A DNA stretch of 42,044 nt, from the NCBI GenBank assembly GCA_011773465.1, contig WVXO01000070.1, forward strand, positions 93,224-135,267, given 5' to 3'. Both the position numbers and the translations under genes were made by a program. This stretch comes from Candidatus Aminicenantota bacterium (GTDB taxonomy: Bacteria > Acidobacteriota > Aminicenantia > Aminicenantales > Aminicenantaceae). Below are positions 8,696 through 15,808 of the stretch, one piece after another (position 1 is the first letter of the stretch; every line of letters begins with the position of its first letter). The notes under the pieces were generated by a model that was not told where the DNA came from, made no database searches, and worked only from the letters and a program-made list of their open reading frames with translations.

Positions 8696-9841
8696 CTAGT
8701 ATTCGGAAAGAACTTTTTGGGCAATAATCCAGCGCTGTATTTCCGAAGTTCCCTCTCCGATAGTGGCTAATTTTGAATCTCTGTAGAATTTTTCTACAGG
8801 ATAGTCTTTTGTAAACCCGTATCCTCCAAAAATTTGAACCGCCATAGAAGAAGCTTTCACAGCTAACTCGCTTGAAAAGAGCTTAGCCATGGCAGATTCT
8901 TTGGGAATCTTCTTTCCCTGGTCTTCAATGAACGCTGCTCTATATGTCAAAAGGCGAGCAGCCTCCAATTCGGTAAAACCATCAGCCAGCATCCACTGAA
9001 TAGCCTGAAAATTGGCTATGGGTTGATTAAATTGACTCCGCTCTTTTGCATATTTTAAGCTCGACTCCAAAGCTCCGGCAGCAATGCCTAAAGAAAACCC
9101 GGCGATACTGACTCGACCTCCGTCCAAAATAGTCATGGCTTGCCTGTAGCCTTCCCCTTCTTGGCCGATGATATTCTCGGCAGGAATTTTTACATCTTCA
9201 AAAATAAGTTCAGAAGTATCGGCTGATCTTATGCCCAACTTATCTTCCTTTTTCCCGGGTTTAAAGCCTTTCATTCCTTTCTCTAAGATAAAAGCAGAAA
9301 TTCCCTTCCTTCCTTTCTCAGGATCAGTGACAGCCATAACCACCAGGATTTCAGCTAAAGAACCGTTAGTGATGAAAAGCTTCGACCCGTTGAGCACCCA
9401 ATAATTCCCCTCTTTCCGAGCTTTAGTTTTCAAAGCCGCTGCATCGGAACCGGCCTCCGCTTCAGTAAGCCCCCAGGCTCCTAAAGTCTGCCCAGAAGCC
9501 AGTCTTGTCAGGTATTTCTTCTTTTGTTCTTCATTCCCGAAGAGATTAATATGATTTGAACATAGCGAGTTGTGGGCTGCAATTACCAAGCCAACAGAAG
9601 GATCTACCTTGGAAATCTCTTCCAGGATAATGACATAATCCACATTAGAATAGCCTGCCCCTGAATATTCTTGAGGAATGACAATGCCCAACAATCCCAT
9701 TTCTCCCAATTTCTTTGTCAGCTCCTCCGGCCATTTTCCGCTTTCATCACTCTCCTTAACAAAGGGTTGAATCTCCTTTTCAGCGAAATTTCGGATTGAG
9801 TCTTTTAAAATTTCTTGTTCTTCAGTGAATAAAAAATCCAT
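8696..9841 (-). CDS. acyl-CoA dehydrogenase
   Basis: A 381-residue FAD-dependent enzyme that introduces the 2,3 double bond in short or branched acyl-CoA and passes electrons to an electron-transfer flavoprotein. FAD-binding landmarks are [11 protein letters not shown] and [10 protein letters not shown]. The C-terminal helical domain has the [20 protein letters not shown] and [20 protein letters not shown] motifs. The catalytic base is Glu at about residue 363 in GEGTSEIQR, the position used by butyryl/short-chain dehydrogenases rather than isovaleryl-type enzymes. The chain length it prefers cannot be decided here. It probably heads a unit with meaB and the DUF2905 gene. Confidence 0.93.
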   Translation of the reverse strand: MDFLFTEEQEILKDSIRNFAEKEIQPFVKESDESGKWPEELTKKLGEMGLLGIVIPQEYSGAGYSNVDYVIILEEISKVDPSVGLVIAAHNSLCSNHINLFGNEEQKKKYLTRLASGQTLGAWGLTEAEAGSDAAALKTKARKEGNYWVLNGSKLFITNGSLAEILVVMAVTDPEKGRKGISAFILEKGMKGFKPGKKEDKLGIRSADTSELIFEDVKIPAENIIGQEGEGYRQAMTILDGGRVSIAGFSLGIAAGALESSLKYAKERSQFNQPIANFQAIQWMLADGFTELEAARLLTYRAAFIEDQGKKIPKESAMAKLFSSELAVKASSMAVQIFGGYGFTKDYPVEKFYRDSKLATIGEGTSEIQRWIIAQKVLSEY

Positions 9842-10010
9842 CCTTTCTCTCTCTCTTTAGGAAAAATTATCGGAGAAATTTCGAAGAATGAACACTTCTT
9901 CCGTGTGGCATTAAAAAGATTTCCTTTTTCTTTTTCCATATTACTTTTAAGCTTTTCATTAATCAAGGAAAATTTGGTGAATTAAGCACCTCCATTTCCG
10001 TTATTAGAAA

Positions 10011-10219
10011 AGGTTTTGGGAAATAGCTTAGCTTTCTTCAGATTTTTAACGCCATTCTCCATTCGCTCTTTTATTTTATTATAAGAGATTGCTTCGTCGC
10101 TTCGCTCCTCGCAACGCTTCGTTCAAACTTACTCGCCGCCCGACTCTATCGGGTTCCCTCGAAGAGCGAATTCCGAAGGCTAAATCTTCAATGGTCGCTG
10201 CAGCTATTTCCCAAAACCT
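10011..10219. repeat. MITE-like element, copy 1
   Basis: A 209-base element begins with AGGTTTTGGGAAATAGC and ends with its exact inverse, GCTATTTCCCAAAACCT. A second copy at 19184-19367 lies in the opposite orientation and matches it along nearly its whole length. This copy has 25 extra bases inside, bounded by GCTTCG repeats and holding TCGCTTCGCTCCTCGC, a motif common in bacterial palindromic repeats. Homology continues about 19 bases past the TIR on the low-coordinate side, so the true end may lie outside. It fills most of the 9842-10364 gap, where I find no gene. Confidence 0.7.
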
Positions 10220-10364
10220 ATGGCTTAACAATGAGCTGCAACAGATATGATGATGCTTCCTTTGGTGCATCCACGAGCCTAGGCACTGACAGGCTTTTTT
10301 AGAGCTTTGGACCGTTTGGCGGCCTCGGTTTGACATGATTATTCAAATCGTCTAAATTTAGGAC

Positions 10365-10631
10365 ATGATTATAGGAATACTAAAAATTATACTTTATGCC
10401 TTCCTAGCCTACATCATTTTCCTGATATTCCGTTTTTTCAGGGCTTTGAACAAAGCCAGCAAGCCTCCAAGAGCTTCAAAAGGAGCTTCGGGCATTATGG
10501 TAAAAGATGAATTCTGTAATACCTATCTCCCAAAAGAAAACGCAATCAGGCAAGTTTACGAAGGAAAAGAATATTATTTTTGTTCTAGCGAATGCCGCCA
10601 GAAATTTTTAGAACAAAAAAAATCTCAGTAA
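10365..10631 (+). CDS. small membrane protein with TRASH/YHS-like cysteine motif
   Basis: An 88-residue protein. One membrane segment fills residues 4-25, followed by a basic stretch and a small metal-binding region (MVKDEFCNTYLPKENAI, then YYFCSSECRQKFLEQ). Three cysteines in this order resemble the PP0621/YHS-TRASH type seen in proteins thought to handle metals. It is a single gene between repeats. The metal and role are unknown. Confidence 0.75.
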   Translation: MIIGILKIILYAFLAYIIFLIFRFFRALNKASKPPRASKGASGIMVKDEFCNTYLPKENAIRQVYEGKEYYFCSSECRQKFLEQKKSQ

Positions 10632-10673
10632 TCCCACCAAGTAGGCTGGTTTACAAAGTCCCTTTTACAATTA

Positions 10674-10880
10674 TTGTAAGGTTTGATTTATTAAATCCAC
10701 GTTTTAAATCATATAAAAAAGATTGCTTATTTGATAAATCAAAATCTGCAAAATAAAGCGGTGGGTTTGATGAATCAAACTCCTACAATATCAAAACAAA
10801 CCTTGTTCAAAAGTGTGGGATTGATGAATCAAGCCCTAACAATATAGGAACTAGCTGGGTATGTTAAATCAAGCCCCTGC
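10674..10880. repeat. cluster of four GATTTATC-type palindromic repeats
   Basis: About four imperfect copies of one unit occupy the gap before the acylphosphatase gene, near 10674, 10760, 10815 and 10856. The clearest reads GTGGGTTTGATGAATCAAAC followed by TCCTACAAT. The core TTTGATGAATCAAA is a palindrome; one flank is GTGGG and the other is a CCTACA tail. The copies appear in both orientations and the last one is damaged. Confidence 0.75.
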
Positions 10881-10883
10881 AGC

Positions 10884-11171
10884 TTACCAGAAATCAGAAA
10901 AAGTTACCCGGAAATCTTTGAATTCGGCTTTGTATTCTTCCCAATTGACATCGACTTTATCCACCTGGGCCAAAGGAGGTCCCTCGTTTAACCTGTTAAT
11001 CAGCTCTTCGATATTTTCTTTATCTCCTTCGGCTAATGCTTCTACCTGACCGCTCCTTATGTTTCTCACCCATCCTGTTAGATTAAGTGAGGAAGCCCAT
11101 TTTTGAGTATGATCACGGAAAAAGACGCCTTGAACTCGCCCTGAAACGAAAATATGTGCCCTTGCCTTCAT
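10884..11171 (-). CDS. acyP: acylphosphatase
   Basis: A 95-residue enzyme that hydrolyses acyl phosphates. I start it at ATG 11171, giving MKARAHIFVSGRVQGVFFRD; the frame stays open to 11207, but the extra residues are not part of the family. The active-site loop GRVQGVFFRDHT with its arginine, and the asparagine in GWVRN, are both present, as is the GPPLAQVDKV segment. It is a short housekeeping protein, convergent with nothing and divergent from the kinase gene at 11263. Confidence 0.92.
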   Translation of the reverse strand: MKARAHIFVSGRVQGVFFRDHTQKWASSLNLTGWVRNIRSGQVEALAEGDKENIEELINRLNEGPPLAQVDKVDVNWEEYKAEFKDFRVTFSDFW

Positions 11172-11262
11172 TTGAAACTTAAAATATGTTAGCATATCCC
11201 TCGGCAAATAGTAAATAATTCGGGATTCTTAATAATAAAAATTTTTCGCCAAGAATAAAGTT

Positions 11263-12036
11263 TTGACCCTAAAAAAAATTCTTCTCTCCGTAGCAGGATA
11301 CGATCCAACATCAGGAGCAGGTGTCTCACTCGATTCAAAAGTTTTCCAGCTCTTAGGCTTCCAAGGAATGACTGCTCTAACCTCCATAACTTCGCAAAAC
11401 ACAAAGGGCGTTAGGAAAGTTCATTGTCTTCCTCCTGATCTCCTCTGGGATCAGTACCAAACACTTCGTGAAGATGTTACTTTTTCAGGCATTAAAGTCG
11501 GGATGGTCGGTTGGGGAAAAAACATTGAAGTTATAAAGCGCATCTTAGCAGATAATCCTAACATCAAGAAAGTTGTTGATCCGGTCTTTAAATCAAGCTC
11601 AGGTGCCTGGCTTTTAGAGAAAGATTCAATCCCCGGTTACATCTCCAAGATAAAAGGACAGGCCTCGCTCCTTACTCCAAATTTGGAAGAGGCAGGTATG
11701 ATATCTGGAATAAAAATCAAAAGCACAGAAGACATGAAAAAAGCTGCCAAAAACATCTTCTCCCTCAGCAGCATTCCCTGTTTCCTAAAGGGAGGGCGCT
11801 TTCCAGGCCAGATGGTCAATTTGCTTTACGACGGGAATAATTTTCATTCTTTTAAAAAGGAAAAAATCAGAAAAGAGGTCCATGGAACAGGATGTTTTCT
11901 ATCCTCGAGTCTTTTGGGTTACATGGTTAAAGGAAACTCCCTGGAAAAAGCCTGTCTTCTCGCAACCCAACTCACCCACAAAGCAATTAAGAGCGCAATC
12001 AAAATCGGTCAGGGACAATACATCATAGCTATTTAA
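11263..12036 (+). CDS. thiD: ThiD-like hydroxymethylpyrimidine (phosphate) kinase
   Basis: A 257-residue ribokinase-fold protein that starts at TTG (MTLKKILLSVAGYDPTSGAGV). The opening AGYDPTSGAG motif, the mid-protein VVDPVFKSSSG and TPNLEEAGMISG, and the anion-hole VHGTGCFLSS near the C-terminus are hallmarks of HMP/HMP-P kinases in thiamine biosynthesis. No other thiamine gene or TPP riboswitch is visible nearby. Sequence differences in the substrate loop leave open a related kinase specificity. Confidence 0.85.
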   Translation: MTLKKILLSVAGYDPTSGAGVSLDSKVFQLLGFQGMTALTSITSQNTKGVRKVHCLPPDLLWDQYQTLREDVTFSGIKVGMVGWGKNIEVIKRILADNPNIKKVVDPVFKSSSGAWLLEKDSIPGYISKIKGQASLLTPNLEEAGMISGIKIKSTEDMKKAAKNIFSLSSIPCFLKGGRFPGQMVNLLYDGNNFHSFKKEKIRKEVHGTGCFLSSSLLGYMVKGNSLEKACLLATQLTHKAIKSAIKIGQGQYIIAI

Positions 12037-12045
12037 ATAAAAAAA

Positions 12046-12284
12046 GTGGGCTTGATAATTCAAGCCCCTACAAAAATCAAATCCCCTACAATATGGATAA
12101 GGTGGATTTGATGAACCAAACCCTTACAATATTAAGAATTAAAAAGGGAAAGGATTACTCTTTCGTCAAAAAGAGACCCTTCCCCTTTTCCTGTATAAAA
12201 AGGTGGATTTGATGAATCAAACCCCTACAAAAATCAAGCCCCTACAAGAAATTAATATGGGATTGATGAATCAAATTCCTGCAT
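12046..12284. repeat. cluster of palindromic repeats
   Basis: At least four copies of the same unit as at 10674-10880 lie between the kinase and antiporter genes. They include GGGCTTGATAATTCAAGCCC at about 12049, GGATTTGATGAACCAAACCC near 12100, GGATTTGATGAATCAAACCC near 12203, and a last one near 12257 that reaches the stop codon of the minus-strand gene at 12284. A shortened copy is at about 12233. Confidence 0.75.
12142..12189 (-). terminator. candidate terminator of the antiporter operon
   Basis: AAAAGGGAAAGG and CCTTCCCCTTTT can pair with one mismatch, and an inner CTCTTT/AAAGAG stem extends the hairpin. On the minus strand the 3' arm continues into TTTTTAATT, as expected for a rho-independent terminator downstream of the gene that stops at 12284. 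Confidence 0.4.
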
Positions 12285-13579
12285 TAACTTTCAAGTTGTT
12301 TTTTTCCTGCTTCGTCCACTTTAAAAAGAAGCCTTTGGAGCAGGACGGGGCCTATAATCTGGTTGATGGCAATAATAGCCAAAACTAAAGCCTTAAATTC
12401 ACCTCCCCACTCCGGAAAAGCTCTTTCCACGATCACGGCCATTCCCAAAGCAACTCCTGCCTGAGAGATAAATCCTGCCCAACTGTGCTTTTGAACTCCT
12501 GGTTCCTCTTTGGCAATCTTTGCTCCGACATAGGTACCTGAAAATTTTAAAATGCCTCTCCAAACGACAAAAATTAAGGCTAATACCCAACTTCTGTGCA
12601 AACCCTCCAAATTAAGTGAGGCACCAGAAATCGCAAAAAAAACAACATAGATTGGAACAGAGATCTTCTCAATAGCTTGTATCAGGCTATCCCCTCGAGA
12701 AGAAAAATTTTCCACAAAAAATCCAGCCACCAAACAGATCATAAGAGGGTGAAGCCCAAGCCCATGGGAAATTTGATAGGTAAAAAAGGCTACGCCCAGG
12801 ATGAAGACAGCTGTTTCTCTGTTTATAAACTTGAGGTAGAGTACTATCCCTAATCCTACGAGGCTCCCCAGTAATACAGAACCTCCAACCTCCCGCAGAA
12901 CCATTGCCATAACATCAGCTTCAATGGCTTTCCCGGAAAGCGCTAAGAATTTAGACAAAGAAAGGGAAAGAGCAAAGATCGCGATAACAAAAAAATCCTT
13001 GATGACCGCAGTGCTCAAGATAAGGTCTGTGTATTTGCCCTTGGCATTCGTCTCGGTTATGACAGCTATAGTTGTTGAAGGAGAAGTCGCAGTAGCCAGA
13101 GTGCCTAAAAGAATGGATAAAGCAAATCCCTGAGCAAGGTTCTTTTCCGCGAAAAAAGGAAAAAAGGAACGGCCTAAAAGGCCAAAAATCACGAAACCAG
13201 CTATAATTATGACTGTTTGAAAGATAAGAATTGAGAAAATTGTTTTCATATTTTTTCTGAGCTCGGCTATCCTCATCTCCCCCCCAGCGGTTAAAGCGAT
13301 TAAACTCAGCGCCAGCCCATCAAGAAGCTGCAGATTTTCAACATCTCCTATGCTCAGGAATTTCAGGATATAGGGTCCACAAAAAAATCCAGCTAGAATA
13401 AATCCTGTAATTTGAGGGAGTTTGAAACGATTTATTGTTTTCCCTACCAAAAAGGCAAAAATCAATATAAATCCAAGAGAAATGGTCGGAGAAAAACTCG
13501 AATTGGAGAAAGGAGCCAAGGAGGAGCTTTTCAAAAAAAGCATGATAAAAAATACAACAGCCAACACAATAATATTCAT
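12284..13579 (-). CDS. CPA-type cation:proton antiporter
   Basis: A 431-residue polytopic membrane protein of the Na+/H+ exchanger (CPA2-like) superfamily, with about 12 hydrophobic segments. GKTINRFKLPQITGFILAGF near residues 47-65 is the usual entry motif. The broken-helix region reads TATSPSTTIAVITETNAKG, and ILSTAVIKDFFVIAIF (D195) holds the acidic residue at the usual ion-binding position. No cytoplasmic TrkA-N or RCK domain follows; regulation may instead come from the PTS IIA and PII-like proteins encoded upstream. Its ATG overlaps the stop of the previous gene by four bases (ATGA), so the two are translationally coupled. Confidence 0.88.
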   Translation of the reverse strand: MNIIVLAVVFFIMLFLKSSSLAPFSNSSFSPTISLGFILIFAFLVGKTINRFKLPQITGFILAGFFCGPYILKFLSIGDVENLQLLDGLALSLIALTAGGEMRIAELRKNMKTIFSILIFQTVIIIAGFVIFGLLGRSFFPFFAEKNLAQGFALSILLGTLATATSPSTTIAVITETNAKGKYTDLILSTAVIKDFFVIAIFALSLSLSKFLALSGKAIEADVMAMVLREVGGSVLLGSLVGLGIVLYLKFINRETAVFILGVAFFTYQISHGLGLHPLMICLVAGFFVENFSSRGDSLIQAIEKISVPIYVVFFAISGASLNLEGLHRSWVLALIFVVWRGILKFSGTYVGAKIAKEEPGVQKHSWAGFISQAGVALGMAVIVERAFPEWGGEFKALVLAIIAINQIIGPVLLQRLLFKVDEAGKKQLES

Positions 13580-14784
13580 TTTTCCGTATCAAGCTTGATG
13601 ATAGAATTCTTTAAGGCCCAGGGGCTTAAAAGCTCGCTTAAAATTGTGGCAATCAAAGCTACAGAAACAAAAACATCAATTAGAGGGAAAGGATAAATCA
13701 ATTTTAGGCTAACGATAAAAGCGACTGCAATCCCTCCTGAAGAGAGAAAACAGAGACCGAAGAGCGCAGGCAAAGGAAAAGAAAAACGAAGAATCTTTCC
13801 CAAAGGACGTAGCGGAAAAGAGTATCCCACTATCCTTAATATGAGTAAAATTACAACCAAGAGAGCGATTTTATAATCAAGATTAAATTCCCAGAGGGCG
13901 CCGATTAGAATAAGAAAAATGATATAAAACGGTTTTTCGGTAGAAAGAATGAGAGGATAGAGTTTTTCCTGAATTCTGGTTAGATTGGAAAAAGTTATGC
14001 CCAAGACCATGCAGATATATAGGGGAGGAAGGTTGAAATAGGCGGCTGTCCCGGATGCAAAGAAAACCAGCCCCAGCAGATAAACCAGTAAATCATGTTC
14101 TGAAGTTTTTTTGATAGTCAAAAAATGAAAAACGTAGGCGACGAAAACGGGAAATATCGTTGAGCACAGGAGGAGAACAAGTCCTTTACTAAAGATGCTG
14201 CTTTTAAGAAAAGGAAAGTGCCAGAAAGAAGCGACCAAGGCAAGCCCTCCTATTCCCCAGAATCCACTCACGCTGACCAAAAATCGAGCTAAATGATAGT
14301 AGTTTCCTTTTTGGGGTATCTCGGATGAGGCGAATTTAAGAAGAGAGGGAGAATTAAGACTCAAAAGAAGACCCAGAACAACAGCCATCCCATAAAGTAG
14401 AGAGGATGGCTCGGAGGGAAAAATATATCTCATTAGCCATCCAGAGGCTGCTACCACAAGACAGATCACAAAAAGAGATTGTAAAAGAGAAAGTTCAACG
14501 TATTTCTGAGGAAATCTACGGAGATATCTGTATTCGAGTTGGAATCCAAAAATGAATCCTATCCATCCCAGCCCAAGGCTGATTAGAGGATTAAGCCCTT
14601 CCAGAACTCCAGCGCTTAAAACATTCAGACCATTCTTTCCTAGAGAAAGACCTAAAAATATATAGATAAGACCGGATAGAAAAAAGTAGCTCAGGGGTAA
14701 GAAAAGCTTTTTTCTTTTGAAGAGAAATTGAGAGCCAAGAAAAGCAATAAGCACAAGAAGGCCGAAAGCGAAAATGGCTTTCAT
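13576..14784 (-). CDS. antiporter-like membrane protein lacking the usual acidic residue
   Basis: A 402-residue membrane protein with about 12 hydrophobic segments and the general plan of the CPA antiporters: a discontinuous helix region near LLSLNSPSLLKFASSE (about 141-155) is followed by a membrane segment, ARFLVSVSGFWGIGGLAL. Where the partner protein has K-D, this one has S-G at about 173-174, and no aspartate is nearby. It may therefore be a non-transporting partner or an altered carrier. It starts five bases after the PII-like gene and overlaps the second antiporter gene by four bases, which suggests the two proteins are made together and may pair. Confidence 0.78.
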   Translation of the reverse strand: MKAIFAFGLLVLIAFLGSQFLFKRKKLFLPLSYFFLSGLIYIFLGLSLGKNGLNVLSAGVLEGLNPLISLGLGWIGFIFGFQLEYRYLRRFPQKYVELSLLQSLFVICLVVAASGWLMRYIFPSEPSSLLYGMAVVLGLLLSLNSPSLLKFASSEIPQKGNYYHLARFLVSVSGFWGIGGLALVASFWHFPFLKSSIFSKGLVLLLCSTIFPVFVAYVFHFLTIKKTSEHDLLVYLLGLVFFASGTAAYFNLPPLYICMVLGITFSNLTRIQEKLYPLILSTEKPFYIIFLILIGALWEFNLDYKIALLVVILLILRIVGYSFPLRPLGKILRFSFPLPALFGLCFLSSGGIAVAFIVSLKLIYPFPLIDVFVSVALIATILSELLSPWALKNSIIKLDTEK

Positions 14785-14789
14785 TAATA

Positions 14790-15125
14790 CTATATTTCAG
14801 GCTTCAAGCCCTCGACTTTATCTAACGGAAGCGTGAATATAATTCCTGTTCCCGGCTCATTCAAATTTCCTAATATCTTCTTAAGCAGCTTGATGACAGG
14901 CTTTTCCTTTTCATCCTTGATAACAGAAAGAATTGTTTTATTGTGAGGTTTTTCCCCTGCAAACATGAATCTTAAGCCAAGGAAAATCGGAACTTCTTCA
15001 GACAAGATATGGCCCATTCCGCTACTCTCAATGACTGTTGCTCCGGTTATTCCTATTTCAAGAAAGCCCTCTAGAACTTCTTCAAGCTTTTCAACCTTGT
15101 TAAGAATCAAAATCAAAAGTTTCAT
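14790..15125 (-). CDS. PII-like signalling protein
   Basis: A 111-residue protein with the length and ferredoxin-like pattern of the PII superfamily: MKLLILILNKVEKLEEVLEG, then GITGATVIESSGMGHIL, and a C-terminal GTGIIFTLPLDKVEGL that resembles the last strands of GlnB. The T-loop region is short and lacks the modified tyrosine of GlnB, so it is a divergent PII-like protein rather than the nitrogen regulator. Its ATG shares one base with the stop of the PTS IIA gene (TAATG). In this setting it could bind a nucleotide or ion and control the antiporters, which is inference. Confidence 0.72.
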   Translation of the reverse strand: MKLLILILNKVEKLEEVLEGFLEIGITGATVIESSGMGHILSEEVPIFLGLRFMFAGEKPHNKTILSVIKDEKEKPVIKLLKKILGNLNEPGTGIIFTLPLDKVEGLKPEI

Positions 15126-15586
15126 TAAATCTTATCTTCCTCTTTTTTTAAGATCAAACGAATGTCATGTGACGACTTAGCCTTCTTTGCTTTCTCCGCA
15201 AACTTTGTTTCTTTGACCATGCGACAAATATGAGCAAGCAATCTAAGTTGAGAACCGGGATTGTCTTTGTCCCCTAACAGGAGGAGGATGATATAGGTAG
15301 GCATTTTATCCGCAGCTTCAAAATTGATTCCTTTCCTCATTAGAGCCAGAGCAAGAAGAGGCTTTTCAATTTTTTCTATCAAAGCGTGAGGTACGGCTAT
15401 TCCTTTCTCTAAACATGTACTTCCCAGCCCCTCTCTTTTCAGAAGCTCCTCAACTATGCCTTTTTTCTTAGAAATCAATCCTCTTTTCTTAAGAGCAGAA
15501 ACAATTTCTTCAAGGACATATCTTTTATCTCCTGGCTCTAAATCGAGGAAAATGTTATCTTCTTTTAAAAGTTCGTAAATTTTCAT
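15125..15586 (-). CDS. PTS EIIA domain protein (fructose/Ntr type)
   Basis: A 153-residue free-standing EIIA domain. The phosphorylatable histidine is H67 in GIAVPHALIEKI, preceded by LLKREGLGSTCLEKG, as in the fructose/mannitol/PtsN group. GAGG lies six bases before the ATG. No PTS membrane permease, HPr or EI is near. The three following genes are a PII-like protein and two antiporters, all overlapping or nearly so. A regulatory role of the PtsN kind, acting on ion transport, is the most economical reading. Confidence 0.88.
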   Translation of the reverse strand: MKIYELLKEDNIFLDLEPGDKRYVLEEIVSALKKRGLISKKKGIVEELLKREGLGSTCLEKGIAVPHALIEKIEKPLLALALMRKGINFEAADKMPTYIILLLLGDKDNPGSQLRLLAHICRMVKETKFAEKAKKAKSSHDIRLILKKEEDKI

Positions 15587-15669
15587 TCTTCGCCTCTAAT
15601 AATTGGATAGAAATTGAGATCTGGTTCTGACTTTGCACATTTCTTCTTTAATCACAGTCCTTTGATGCT

Positions 15670-15800
15670 ATCCTCTCTATTTATGACCACGATTAGATGT
15701 TAAAAGTCAAGACACAACCTATTTTTTGATCGATTCTTCCCTCTCCTTATCCATGACTATGATTAGATTTTAAAAATCAGGACTGTATCCCTTTTTAAAG
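15670..15800. repeat. two tandem copies of a roughly 60-base repeat
   Basis: The stretches around 15680-15727 and 15745-15797 are alike. Both contain a TATGAC-type start, then GATTAGAT, a TTAAAA segment, TCA-GAC and a T-rich end. They fill the gap between the PTS IIA promoter region and the penicillin acylase stop. The function is unknown. Confidence 0.55.
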
Positions 15801-15808
15801 GCTCCTTT

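Noticed and set aside
10079-10336. 85-codon minus-strand frame
   Set aside because: Most of it is the MITE-like element, and the frame differs between the two copies because of the 25-base insert.
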